Shown here in pieces: positions 8,092 through 16,736 of a stretch of DNA of 64,000 nt. Each line of letters begins with the position of its first letter. Position 1 is the stretch's first letter. This stretch comes from Eubacterium sp. (lineage in GTDB: Bacteria; Bacillota; Clostridia; Lachnospirales; Lachnospiraceae): contig JAFUVQ010000013.1 in the NCBI GenBank assembly GCA_017477505.1, positions 62,001-126,000 of the forward strand, in the 5' to 3' direction. The notes under the pieces were generated by a model that had not been told where the DNA came from, made no database searches, and worked only from the letters and a program-made list of their open reading frames with translations. Position numbers and translations under genes: made by a program.

Positions 8092-9633
8092 TTACTCTTC
8101 AAACAATTCCGCAGCTTTGTGTACAGACATATTATAATGCCAGAAGTCATCTCTTTCAAATTCTTCTTTGTGATTCTGTCTATATCTTATTGACAGAAGC
8201 CTTCCCGAAGCGCCAAGCCCCTCTTCATGCTTCTTTATGGCCGGCGCAGCATCAGTGCTGAGGCCTGAATAGTACTCCAGATTATTATTGCCCGGAATCC
8301 TGAAAGGATCCCTTCCGTTATCTTCATTTATGGTAAGCTCAACCCTGGCAAGGTTGTAATCCGCAATGATATAATCCACCCTTGCAAAGGCAAAGGCAAG
8401 GTAAATAAGCGTCACGCAGATAAGTCCGTATTTGAACATCGGGAATTTATCCGTAAAGATATATATGGTAACTCCGACGAGCAGAGCTCCGATAAGAGCG
8501 AGAGCTACAAGAACGAATACTCTGAGGAAAGTAAGGTAATAAACCTGAATATAAAGCATCATTCTGTATGCACTTGATGCAAGCATTACAAATGTACATG
8601 CATTAAAAATGAGAAGCAGGATCTTGAGCCAGGCAGTATTCTCTGTAAAGTTCTTTATGAAAAGAACGATTACAAGATTCGCAAAACATACGAAAAGAAG
8701 CTGGAAGAATCCCGTCCTTGCATACTCCGCATAGGTTACTCCTTCAGGCAGTTTTCCGCCCATAAAGAGGCAGGTCACCTGAATAAGTGAAAAAATGAGG
8801 TAAAGAATATCAAGCACCGTAACGAAGGTCATGGCTGAAATCGGATTTGCCTTCTTCGGCTCCTTCACAACATCATCATAGTTTTCAAGAGATATAAATC
8901 TTATACCTGCATAGGCAAAAACAAATGCAGCGAAGATAAAGAATACTCTTCCGAGAAAACTGACAAGATTAAAATCAAATCCGAAAGAATGCATGATACT
9001 GTAGAAAACCTTATCTGCTGTTGTAAGGCAGTATCCGAGTATGATTACAAATGGAATAGAAAGGAAAAGGCCTCTTATGATGTACCCAAAATTGGAAGGC
9101 TTGCCTTCTCCATTTGCACGTAGATTTCTCTGAGCCCTTCTGTAGGCATGACCTTCGGAGAAAGGTCTTCCCCAGCAGGAAACGCTTCCGAATATAGAGA
9201 ACAGGACTGCACCGAGATACTTGCCCATACCCCATTTCTTATCGTCATAGAACTGGTGGACAAGCATTGAAACGAGCATTAAAAGAAATGCTGCATAATT
9301 CAGAATCTGTATATAGTGATTGCCCGTAAGGAAAGTCGCAATACCAAGAAGAAAGAGGGTTATCATATAAAATACATTTCCCATCTTCCACGGCACTTCA
9401 ATCTTCTTTATCATATAAATTGAGTAAATGATCGTAACCACTGCAAAAACCGGCATGGTTATGGACGCATAGTTATCATAGATAAGAATGCCAAAAATTA
9501 TGGCATATATCAGAGTCGGCAGGAATGCCGTCTTATAAAACCTCGCACCTATAGCTACATTCTGCTTATACCTTTCGGCATTCTGTTCCTGTGTCATTCC
9601 ACGCTGAAAAATAGCTTCTTTAAACTGATTCAT
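8092..9633 (-). CDS. DUF4153/DUF4173-like polytopic membrane protein
   Basis: A 513-residue protein with about ten to twelve hydrophobic segments between residues 35 and 410, followed by a soluble C-terminal tail containing GLSTDAAPAI and ending in DFWHYNMSVHKAAELFEE. The layout and tail resemble DUF4153/DUF4173 membrane proteins of Clostridia, whose function is not known. The start MNQFKEAIFQRG is chosen because AGGAG lies seven bases before it. It lies upstream of ispE with a 35-base gap. Upstream is a cluster of strong hairpins, so transcription may start or be controlled there. Confidence 0.6.
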   Translation of the reverse strand: MNQFKEAIFQRGMTQEQNAERYKQNVAIGARFYKTAFLPTLIYAIIFGILIYDNYASITMPVFAVVTIIYSIYMIKKIEVPWKMGNVFYMITLFLLGIATFLTGNHYIQILNYAAFLLMLVSMLVHQFYDDKKWGMGKYLGAVLFSIFGSVSCWGRPFSEGHAYRRAQRNLRANGEGKPSNFGYIIRGLFLSIPFVIILGYCLTTADKVFYSIMHSFGFDFNLVSFLGRVFFIFAAFVFAYAGIRFISLENYDDVVKEPKKANPISAMTFVTVLDILYLIFSLIQVTCLFMGGKLPEGVTYAEYARTGFFQLLFVCFANLVIVLFIKNFTENTAWLKILLLIFNACTFVMLASSAYRMMLYIQVYYLTFLRVFVLVALALIGALLVGVTIYIFTDKFPMFKYGLICVTLIYLAFAFARVDYIIADYNLARVELTINEDNGRDPFRIPGNNNLEYYSGLSTDAAPAIKKHEEGLGASGRLLSIRYRQNHKEEFERDDFWHYNMSVHKAAELFEE

Positions 9634-9680
9634 ACGCAAACTCCTTTCGTCACACGCACATGAAACACCTCTTCAAGCCT

Positions 9681-9787
9681 TCATGAACGGCTTCGGTTTG
9701 CCGTTCATGAATCCTGCTTCGCAGGACTACTCCTTCGGAGTAGGGCACGCACCGGCACAAGAACGCCTGATGCGTTCTCGTGCCGGT
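9681..9787. repeat. Four consecutive perfect hairpins
   Basis: Four near-perfect stem-loops follow each other without gaps. They are TCATGAACGG/CCGTTCATGA (9681-9710), TCCTGC-TTC-GCAGGA (9712-9726), CTACTCC-TTC-GGAGTAG (9727-9743) and ACCGGCACAAGAACGC with GCGTTCTCGTGCCGGT (9751-9787, one mismatch). Two have the compact TTC loop. The rest of the 9634-9921 interval is A/T-rich and shows no gene. One hairpin could terminate the decarboxylase transcript; the role of the tandem set is unknown. Confidence 0.8.
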
Positions 9788-9921
9788 ATACAAAGTACAA
9801 TTCTATCGTGAGTTTAGCAAAGTGACTGCGATTAATCAATTAAGGCTTTATGAATATTTTATGATAATATTGTGTAGTTATACTATATATAGATTAGTAT
9901 TCTGATATGCAGGGATTTCAT

Positions 9922-11469
9922 CTACTGTATTCGTACGCTTCCGCCTCGTTCCAGGCATGCAAGTATGGTTTCAGTCATTTCTTTAGTTATGGTATCTCCC
10001 GGAGCGATGATCGGACTGCCCGGCGGATACATGTATATATAATCTTTCGACCTGAGACCGATAGCGTAGTTTATAGGACATTCTCCGTGGTCCGTGTGGA
10101 CGACAAACTCCTCAAGGCTGACTACGGTCTTCTCTTCATCCTGATGATCCGAACCGTATTCTATATCCACATCAAGCTCTTTTATCGCGCTTTCGAGCCG
10201 CATGAAATCCTCTTCACTGTCCATAACAGTTGAGATAAGAACGATATGATCTGCCCCGGTCATCTCAACAACAATGCCGTACTTCTCCTCCAGAAGTTTA
10301 GCTGCCTTACGCCCGCTCATACCTTTTATGACAAATGTAAGGCGGGAGGGGTCGATTCTTAAACCTCTCACCGAGTTTACTTCGTGGGTTCCTGCTTCGT
10401 TCCCATCTGCCGACTTGTTTACTCCCGTTGTCATCCGAGACACATCGCCTGTAAGTAGCTCAATGTTATGTAAACCAATTGCATTTATCCGTTTTCTAAA
10501 GTCTGTAACTCTGTCATAGAACTTCTCAAATTCATCCCTGTTCTCATCACACCACGCTATGCACCGCTCCATATTTGCAAGAAAAACATATGATGGGGAG
10601 GAGGACATGAAGATACGGAGGTACTTACGTACCCGGTCTTCCAGGTCATTATGAATACTAGCAACCACCCCGGCATTACTGGCCGGTTTAGAATCAACCT
10701 CATGTGAGCCTGTAGATAAATATCTGTCGTCACACATTTTTGTATCTGCAATATGCAGTACCGCAGTCTGCGTCAGTGCCGGAAGCGTTTTATGCAGACT
10801 CTGGATAACCATGTCTGCCCCCGAGTAGATTGCACTTCTTCCAAACTTATCACAGAACGGAAGGTGGGCACCGTGAGCTTCGTCAACTATGAGCGGAATC
10901 CCGTATTTATGCAGAAGACTACTTATTCCATTTACATCTGAAAGAAAGCCCTCGTAGGTCGGTGACGTAATAACTGCGCAGGCTATATTACCCGAAGCAA
11001 GTTCGTCCTTCAAAATAACAAAATCTTCAGGCCTAAGCCCTTTGTAAATTGATGAATCATCCCTATCATTTTCTTCCATAAGGAATCTATCCGGATAAAC
11101 ATACACCGGCTCAGCACCGAGCAGTTCGATAGCATTAAACACTGACTTATGACAGTTCCTTGCAACAAGAATCTTAGGTTTAGCATCTTTATATATACTC
11201 ACTGCGGCATATATAGCCGCCATGATTCCCGACGTAGAACCATTTACAAGAAAAAAACTCTTCCTCGTCCCGTAAACCTTCGCTATCTCGTCCTCGGCAT
11301 CTTTAATAATACCCTCAGGATGGTGCAGGTCATCCAGCCCCGGAACCTCAGTAAAGTCCTTTTCAAAAAGATGATCCATCGCCACCTTCCTCTTATGCCC
11401 CGGCATATGCCATGGAAAGATGTCACGCTTAATATATTCATTTATCGCTTCATTTATATATAGTTTCAT
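9922..11469 (-). CDS. Orn/Lys/Arg decarboxylase family protein
   Basis: A fold-type I PLP enzyme of 515 residues. It has the N-terminal FPWHMPGHKRK signature, VDEAHGAHLPF, and the PLP-binding lysine in SLHKTLPALTQ near residue 225. The C-terminal domain contains PPGSPIIAPGD. This is the short Firmicute type related to SpeA arginine decarboxylase and to lysine decarboxylases, which make agmatine or cadaverine. Substrate choice cannot be read from the sequence. It lies in the neighbourhood of tmk and holB, as in many Clostridia, but here other genes separate them. Confidence 0.88.
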   Translation of the reverse strand: MKLYINEAINEYIKRDIFPWHMPGHKRKVAMDHLFEKDFTEVPGLDDLHHPEGIIKDAEDEIAKVYGTRKSFFLVNGSTSGIMAAIYAAVSIYKDAKPKILVARNCHKSVFNAIELLGAEPVYVYPDRFLMEENDRDDSSIYKGLRPEDFVILKDELASGNIACAVITSPTYEGFLSDVNGISSLLHKYGIPLIVDEAHGAHLPFCDKFGRSAIYSGADMVIQSLHKTLPALTQTAVLHIADTKMCDDRYLSTGSHEVDSKPASNAGVVASIHNDLEDRVRKYLRIFMSSSPSYVFLANMERCIAWCDENRDEFEKFYDRVTDFRKRINAIGLHNIELLTGDVSRMTTGVNKSADGNEAGTHEVNSVRGLRIDPSRLTFVIKGMSGRKAAKLLEEKYGIVVEMTGADHIVLISTVMDSEEDFMRLESAIKELDVDIEYGSDHQDEEKTVVSLEEFVVHTDHGECPINYAIGLRSKDYIYMYPPGSPIIAPGDTITKEMTETILACLERGGSVRIQ

Positions 11470-11481
11470 AATCCTTTATAC

Positions 11482-12237
11482 TTAACTTATTATGCTTTTA
11501 TAGGTTTCTACCCTCTTTATTAGCACTTGCAGTGCTCTTGAATCCGGCTCATTCTTAAGTAAGGAAAAAAGCTTTTCATAGTCAACATGCAGATTAATGC
11601 CTGCCGCTGATGCCTGTACCCAAAGATTTGAAGAAAATGGCTGTCCGTAGGCAGATTCAATATTTTCATCGATTGATACATCCCCCGGGAATTTCTCGTA
11701 GTCACTCAGGAGTGAACATCCGTTATCAAATACAGGCGCTGTTCTGTATTCACCTGTCGCTCCATTTACTATAATTCCCAGATTATGAAAATGCCTGTCT
11801 GTATTCAGAATGATGAAATCGAGGGATAACGTGGCAGACAGGTAGTCACTGCAGTCCAGATCGGTATAGTATTTTACAAAATCAAGGACGTACTCAATCC
11901 GAGCCTTCGTATCATTGATAGGCATTATCTGATCAGTAAGATTTCCGCCCTTATACATATCATAAAGCCTTTGGAAACTGATAAAGCTTTCATCTTTTCC
12001 AAGAAAGCTTTTTGATCTGCATCCTTTTCTTCCATTTACAAGACATTCCTCATAAACCACATATTCTTTTATACTTGAGCATGACAAAAGAAGGCTGACC
12101 AGATACTCTGAAAGTCCTTCATAACCGGCATTATTGGTTTTATACCAGTAACCATTATCATAATATTTGGGCTGAGTACCTGCTGAACTTCCCTGAATCA
12201 TGGCAAGAGCTTCTGCAGATAGTTTATAATCCTTCAT
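11482..12237 (-). CDS. CtkA/HipA-like serine/threonine kinase (toxin candidate)
   Basis: The 251-residue product begins with a family block GSSAGTQPKYYDNGYWYKTN-NAGYEGLSEYLVS, containing the ATP-binding lysine. It also has a catalytic loop LNTDRHFHNLG near residue 155 and the metal-binding FDNG (a DFG equivalent). These are features of HipA-fold kinases of the CtkA/HipT type, which phosphorylate proteins or tRNA synthetases and act as toxins. It lacks the N-terminal HipA subdomain, an equivalent of which may lie in the upstream gene. The ATG at 12237 shares a 4-base ATGA overlap with the stop of that gene, a sign of coupled translation; an alternative ATG at 12258 is possible. Confidence 0.75.
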   Translation of the reverse strand: MKDYKLSAEALAMIQGSSAGTQPKYYDNGYWYKTNNAGYEGLSEYLVSLLLSCSSIKEYVVYEECLVNGRKGCRSKSFLGKDESFISFQRLYDMYKGGNLTDQIMPINDTKARIEYVLDFVKYYTDLDCSDYLSATLSLDFIILNTDRHFHNLGIIVNGATGEYRTAPVFDNGCSLLSDYEKFPGDVSIDENIESAYGQPFSSNLWVQASAAGINLHVDYEKLFSLLKNEPDSRALQVLIKRVETYKSIIS

Positions 12238-12779
12238 CTGACTTTCACGTCCTTCCATTTTATTTTTTCATTTTCATCCTTTATCCAGAAGTCATCGGAA
12301 TAGGTCACTCCATGAGATATTCTGATAAAATCATAGGGATTATTTGAACTTAGATGTGCCTGCTTTAGTATTTCATCCAAATCGGCACGACCATCCTCGT
12401 AACAGCGGCTTTTTATAAAACGGTAAAAACGTTCTAAATCCAGTTTTTCCCCTGAAAACGGCTGAAATATACCATCTTCTTTTATCTTATTGAAATGAAT
12501 TGTTTTTCTATCTTTAGATAAAGAGACTACTGTTACCAGTTCATCACGAAACATAACGTGGTATACTGTCATTTCATTCGGTATTAACTCTATTCTGAGA
12601 TTAACAGCATCCGCAATCTGGAGTAGTGTTTCCAGTGTTGGCGACTGTTTCCCTGATTCCATACGACTATAATTTGCCTGTTTCAAGCCGCACTTATCAG
12701 CCACTTCCTTCTGTGACAGATGAAGTGCTTTACGTCTCTCCCGTATTTTAGTAATTATGATTCCAAGTTCATTATTCAT
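12234..12779 (-). CDS. HTH protein with HipS-like extension (antitoxin candidate)
   Basis: Residues 5-65 form an XRE-type helix-turn-helix (LGIIITKIRERRKALHLSQKE, RMESGKQSPTLETLLQIADA). The remaining about 115 residues include VYHVMFRDELVTVV and end in NPYDFIRISHGVTYSDDFWIK. Part of this resembles the leader normally found at the N-terminus of CtkA/HipA-like kinases. The gene overlaps the kinase gene, as expected of an antitoxin plus repressor. It has no Shine-Dalgarno sequence: its promoter places the transcript start at the ATG itself, and a palindrome sits inside that promoter. Antitoxin function is inferred from gene order and family; no activity is shown. Confidence 0.7.
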   Translation of the reverse strand: MNNELGIIITKIRERRKALHLSQKEVADKCGLKQANYSRMESGKQSPTLETLLQIADAVNLRIELIPNEMTVYHVMFRDELVTVVSLSKDRKTIHFNKIKEDGIFQPFSGEKLDLERFYRFIKSRCYEDGRADLDEILKQAHLSSNNPYDFIRISHGVTYSDDFWIKDENEKIKWKDVKVR

Positions 12780-12785
12780 AGTAAT

Positions 12786-12814
12786 AATATATCATTTTTG
12801 ATATATCTTATCAA
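12786..12814 (-). promoter_or_regulatory. SigA-type promoter with embedded palindromic operator, leaderless start
   Basis: On the minus strand TTGATA (12809-12814) and TATATT (12786-12791) are separated by exactly 17 bases. The inverted repeat TATATCA-TTTT-TGATATA (12788-12805) covers the spacer and the -10 box. The predicted transcription start falls on about 12779, the A of the HTH gene start codon. Autorepression by the HTH product is the likely function. Confidence 0.7.
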
Positions 12815-12826
12815 GTGCAAAAAATT

Positions 12827-12851
12827 GGACACGGAGACTGTCCCCGTGTCC
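12827..12851. repeat. GGACAC...GTGTCC hairpin repeat
   Basis: The stem GGACACGG/CCGTGTCC has a loop AGACTGTC. It lies between the HTH gene promoter and the stop of the diguanylate cyclase gene and may terminate the latter. Related sequences occur at 20071-20118 and 53349-53372. Confidence 0.6.
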
Positions 12852-12869
12852 CAAAAGGGGGCTAGGTTC

Positions 12870-14030
12870 CTATCTTCTTCTTTCAATTTTGTTCTTTCTG
12901 TAGTATTCGTCTTTGGCCTCATACATTTCTTCGTCAGCCAAGCGGCAGAGTTCTTCACAGGTAAGTCCGGGATTGTCGACTGCTGTTGCAAAGCCGGATG
13001 AGATACTGAGTCTGTTGTCTTTACTGCCTCTCCATTCGGCCGCTTCTTTATCCAGTTTTTTGAGTGCTTTCCTGGTTTCGGAACTGCTCATCTCTGTGAA
13101 TACGACAAATTCGTCGCCGCCTATCCTATACACGCTTCCTTTGTCCGCGAATACTGAATTTATGCAGTTTGCCGCCGCGCATATCAGTTCATCCCCGGCA
13201 TCGTGTCCGAAATCATCATTTGTTCTCTTCAGCCCATTTATATCCAGAAGGATCGTAACGAAGTCCTTCGGGATTAAATCCGCGGATTCATACTTTTTCA
13301 TTTGTTTAACATATGCATATCTGCTGCCCACTCCGGTAAGTACATCCGTGGTTATCAGAACCTTCTGTTCCTGTATACGGTCATCGGATTTAATCTGCGA
13401 ATATTCTGTATAGTGAATGAACAGCAGCGTCGCTCCGAGGGTAATGGCAAGGTATGCCGTCCTGATTTCACCACCAAAGTATTCCTGAAGTCCAATTCCC
13501 GTGAAAATGAATAAAAGTATGGCATTTATAGAAATTCTGTTACTTTTACTGAAGGATTGTCCGTAAATGAAGAACTGTATTATGACGATTGCAAGTATCA
13601 GGATATATACAATCATATATATGAAATAAAGTGGACCATGTGAGTAACAGTTTTTATCATCTATAACAGTCATCCATCCGGTAAATACAGAAATAATCTG
13701 GAACAGGGTATTGAAGCAGAGTATCCCCAGCAAAGCGTTAGTCCATTTATTTCTGATCTTTATCTGCGCTATAACTGCACCACCTGCCAGAGGCGTAAGC
13801 ACATAGTCAAAGCTCTTCACTACAACAATGACCCAGCTCGGCACGGACATATTTCCGTTCAGCTTAAGTCCTATCAGTTCTGCAAGTGCAGAGATAGCTA
13901 TAAGAAGGTATGCGCAGTAAAAAAGAGCCTTATCTCTTTTTTTGATTCGGTTGTTCTCATAGACAAGGATACTGAGCACTCCCAGTTCCATCCATGACAT
14001 AAGTATTATCGCAGTGTAGTAATCAAACAT
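12870..14030 (-). CDS. Membrane-bound diguanylate cyclase (GGDEF)
   Basis: The N-terminal about 210 residues contain six to seven hydrophobic helices. They lead into a GGDEF domain (DVLTGVGSRYAYVKQM, LDINGLKRTNDDFGHDAGDELI, then RIGGDEFVVF near residue 310) with the intact active-site motif. It should make cyclic di-GMP from GTP in response to a membrane or extracellular signal. No RxxD inhibitory site is visible upstream of the motif. It is read divergently from the HTH-receiver/histidine kinase pair across about 240 bases without a gene. No EAL or HD-GYP partner lies nearby. Confidence 0.92.
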   Translation of the reverse strand: MFDYYTAIILMSWMELGVLSILVYENNRIKKRDKALFYCAYLLIAISALAELIGLKLNGNMSVPSWVIVVVKSFDYVLTPLAGGAVIAQIKIRNKWTNALLGILCFNTLFQIISVFTGWMTVIDDKNCYSHGPLYFIYMIVYILILAIVIIQFFIYGQSFSKSNRISINAILLFIFTGIGLQEYFGGEIRTAYLAITLGATLLFIHYTEYSQIKSDDRIQEQKVLITTDVLTGVGSRYAYVKQMKKYESADLIPKDFVTILLDINGLKRTNDDFGHDAGDELICAAANCINSVFADKGSVYRIGGDEFVVFTEMSSSETRKALKKLDKEAAEWRGSKDNRLSISSGFATAVDNPGLTCEELCRLADEEMYEAKDEYYRKNKIERRR

Positions 14031-14271
14031 ATAATAACCACCTATGATTTTAATCGGTAATTTCCCAGGAGATTTATTATAACAGATATGCTAAAAAAAT
14101 GGTGTGACAATCCGTCACACTTCAAATTTTTATCTTTTCTTGAGAATAATCCTCAAATGTTTTATCATATGTATGCAATATATCTTACTGCCTTTCGCGA
14201 ACATACTTGAAATGTTATCCTGCCGCCAAACGGCATCGCGATTTCATTACAGAACAGGAAGGAACATAATC

Positions 14272-14874
14272 ATGAACCGCATACTTGGTGATATCATAAA
14301 AGAGATACGATCAGAAAAAGGTCTTTCACAGCTGCAGTTTGCAAAACTTCTTTTCGTAGACCGTTCAACTGTTGCAGGCTGGGAAACCGGCAGGCGTACG
14401 CCTGACACAAATATGATCATGCGTATTTCCGGCGTTCTGGATATCGATTCCCAGCTTCTCCTTGATGCGTCACTGAAAGAAGAAGAGCCCGATCCCTGCT
14501 TTGTAATGATGGTGGATGATGAAAAAATAGTTCTTGCCGGAGGCATTCCTGTTCTCCAAAATGTTCTGCCGAATGCAGATATCAGGGGCTTCACCAAGCC
14601 TTCCGATGCAATTCTTTATGCAAAAGAATGCAACGTTTCTCTTGCTTTTCTGGATATTGAAATCGGAAAAACCAGCGGACTTAAGCTTTGTGATGAGCTC
14701 CTTGGTATCAACCCTAACATGAATATAATATTTCTTACGGCATATATGGAGTACTCTTTCAATGCCTGGAGTACAGGCGCCTGCGGATTCCTTCTAAAGC
14801 CTATCAACGAACAGTCGGTAAGTGATCAGTTGTCAAGGCTCCGACATCCTTTATCCGGAGGTTTGGCTTTATGA
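14272..14874 (+). CDS. HTH-receiver hybrid response regulator
   Basis: The 200-residue product has an N-terminal XRE helix-turn-helix (LGDIIKEIRSEKGLSQLQFAKLL, STVAGWETGRRTPD) followed by a response-regulator receiver domain. Phosphorylation residues are all present: the acidic pair in VDDEK, the acceptor Asp in LAFLDIEIG, Thr in IIFLTAY and Lys in FLLKPI. Most response regulators carry the DNA-binding domain after the receiver, so this order is unusual, and the XRE type is rarer still. The start has AAGGAA upstream. The stop overlaps the start of the kinase gene by four bases (ATGA), so the two form a two-component pair. Confidence 0.9.
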   Translation: MNRILGDIIKEIRSEKGLSQLQFAKLLFVDRSTVAGWETGRRTPDTNMIMRISGVLDIDSQLLLDASLKEEEPDPCFVMMVDDEKIVLAGGIPVLQNVLPNADIRGFTKPSDAILYAKECNVSLAFLDIEIGKTSGLKLCDELLGINPNMNIIFLTAYMEYSFNAWSTGACGFLLKPINEQSVSDQLSRLRHPLSGGLAL

Positions 14875-16163
14875 CAAACTGGATAGACATTATCAATTTC
14901 GGTATTTCATGCGGTGGTTTTATCGTAGCACTTCTCGGCTTTTTCTATACATTTACAACTACATACATGGATATGAACAGCCGTATTTTCTTTCGTATTT
15001 TCTTTGTTCTGCTGACTCTTTATATAGCCAGTGACATTACTTCACAGATTTCCCTGGTTATCCTGGGCCCGGATTTTGCACGTCTGTCAAAGATAGCGAT
15101 TTTTGGCGAGTCATTTTTCTCTTCACTTCTTATGCCGGCGATGTCGCTGTATCTTCTCCTGGCTGCAGGTGATAATCCGTTTAAAAATGTATTGTTCCAT
15201 ATCATTCATACCCTTCTGGCTATATACATAATTCTTCTGATATATACCCAGTTTTCTACCACCATTTACTACATAACAGCTGAAAATGTATATAATAGAG
15301 GGCCTTACTACCCTGTACTTCTTGTTCCGCCTGTGCTTCTCATGCTGGTGAATATAATTATTTATCTACAGAAAAGAGGCAACCTTTCAAAATATCAGAG
15401 AAATGCATTTGCTATTTACCTTGTCGTTCCTCTGGCATGTATGGTTGTCCAGATGATGTCATACGGTCTTCTGCTGATAGTTATAGGCAGTTCGCTTTCG
15501 TCATTCTTTATGTTCACAACCATTCTTTCAGACCAGACTGAGCATTATATAAAACAGAGTGAGGAAAAGCTCCAGGCCGAGGCGAATATAAAGATTCTTC
15601 AAATGCGTCCGCATTTTATCTACAATACCATGACAAGTATCTACTACCTCTGTGAGCAGAGTCCGGAAAAAGCCATGAAAACGATAAATGATTTTACTAA
15701 ATATCTGAGAAGAAACTTTTCGGCAATCGCAAAAGACGGCCCCATTCCATTTGAAGAAGAACTGGAACATGTGCATACTTATCTTTCCATTGAACAGACG
15801 CGTTTCGAAGGAAATCTCTTCGTGGAGTTTGATACTTCGGACACGAACTTCCGGATACCGCCACTCACGCTGCAGCCTCTGGTGGAGAATTCCGTGAAAT
15901 ATGGTGTTGATCCGGAGCTTGATCCTCTCTATATCCGTGTCTCCAGCGAAGAAACCGATCTCGGTCATGTTATAACAGTTACAGACACCGGTCCCGGATT
16001 CGACATGGATGAACCTTTTTCCACAGACGACCGTAACCCGCATGTCGCCATCGCTAATATCAAAGAAAGACTGAGTATGATGTGTAACGGAACCCTTACT
16101 ATCAGTAAAAGGCCGGAGGGCGGTACGAAAGCAGTGTTTTTTATTCCGTCTAATCAACAATAA
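14871..16163 (+). CDS. LytS/YesM-type sensor histidine kinase
   Basis: About seven transmembrane helices occupy residues 5-215. A His_kinase domain follows with the phosphoacceptor in MRPHFIYNTM, near residue 247. The HATPase part shows the N box (LQPLVENSVKYG), a G1 box (VTDTGPGFD) and a C-terminal NIKERLSMM...GGTKAVFFIP. The family usually pairs with LytTR regulators, but here the partner is the HTH-receiver protein encoded just upstream with a 4-base overlap. The signal is unknown; the multi-helix sensor without an extracellular domain suggests sensing within or at the membrane. Confidence 0.92.
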   Translation: MTNWIDIINFGISCGGFIVALLGFFYTFTTTYMDMNSRIFFRIFFVLLTLYIASDITSQISLVILGPDFARLSKIAIFGESFFSSLLMPAMSLYLLLAAGDNPFKNVLFHIIHTLLAIYIILLIYTQFSTTIYYITAENVYNRGPYYPVLLVPPVLLMLVNIIIYLQKRGNLSKYQRNAFAIYLVVPLACMVVQMMSYGLLLIVIGSSLSSFFMFTTILSDQTEHYIKQSEEKLQAEANIKILQMRPHFIYNTMTSIYYLCEQSPEKAMKTINDFTKYLRRNFSAIAKDGPIPFEEELEHVHTYLSIEQTRFEGNLFVEFDTSDTNFRIPPLTLQPLVENSVKYGVDPELDPLYIRVSSEETDLGHVITVTDTGPGFDMDEPFSTDDRNPHVAIANIKERLSMMCNGTLTISKRPEGGTKAVFFIPSNQQ

Positions 16164-16175
16164 AAAGATAATCAA

Positions 16176-16205
16176 AACGGGAACCACCAATTGGTGATTC
16201 CCGTT
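16176..16205. terminator. Bidirectional terminator
   Basis: A nested stem is formed by ACGGGAA/TTCCCGT enclosing CACCAATTGGTG. It is followed by CGTTTTTCTTTC on the plus strand and by TTTTGATT on the minus strand. It separates the convergent histidine kinase and SLH-protein genes. Confidence 0.85.
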
Positions 16206-16250
16206 CGTTTTTCTTTCAGTTATCATCTTTCTAACCGAATACCTGCGGTA

Positions 16251-16736
16251 TTATTCCTTCTCTTCTACAGGTCCAAGTGCACGGTAGATAAATGTAATGA
16301 GCTGTGCTCTTACGCAGGATGACTTGATTCCGAATACATCCTTCTTAACGCCCTGTGTAATATTGTTCTCTGATGCCCAGAGAATTGCGTCATAGAATAT
16401 ACTTCCTTCCTGTACATCAGTAAATGGATTTACTGTTGTTTCAGGTACGGGACATCCGGCATCTCTCCACAGGAACAGAACAACCTGTGATCTTGTACAA
16501 GGATCATTTGGTGCAAATGTAGTTGCTGTTTTTCCTGCAACGATCTCATTCTCAACTCCCCAGAGAACTGCCTTGTAGTAGAACGCTTCCGGGTCTACAT
16601 CAGTAAATGGATTTTCTGCTGATTCAGGCTCAGGACATCCGTTTGCTCTCCAGATAAATGTGATTGTCTGTGCTCTGTTACATACTGTAAACGGCTTGAA
16701 TTTATCCTTTGTGATACCTGTTGTAAGCCATTCTTT
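16251..16736 (-). pseudogene. C-terminal SLH part of frameshifted surface protein
   Basis: Read in the frame shifted by one base from the upstream coding sequence, this stretch encodes 160 residues without a stop. They contain most of three SLH modules: ITKDKFKPFTVCNRAQTITF, FAPNDPCTRSQVVLFLWRDAGCP and FGIKSSCVRAQLITFIY, ending VEEKE. The modules are closely similar to those of the neighbouring GH3 protein. Loss of one A from a run now AAA (16734-16736) would explain the break. The whole 16251-17497 unit would then be one cell-wall-anchored protein of about 415 residues. A sequencing or assembly error is as likely as a real mutation. Confidence 0.8.

Noticed and set aside
15528..16226. 232-codon minus-strand frame opposite the histidine kinase
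   Set aside because: It lies antisense to the His_kinase/HATPase domains, which are strongly conserved on the plus strand.
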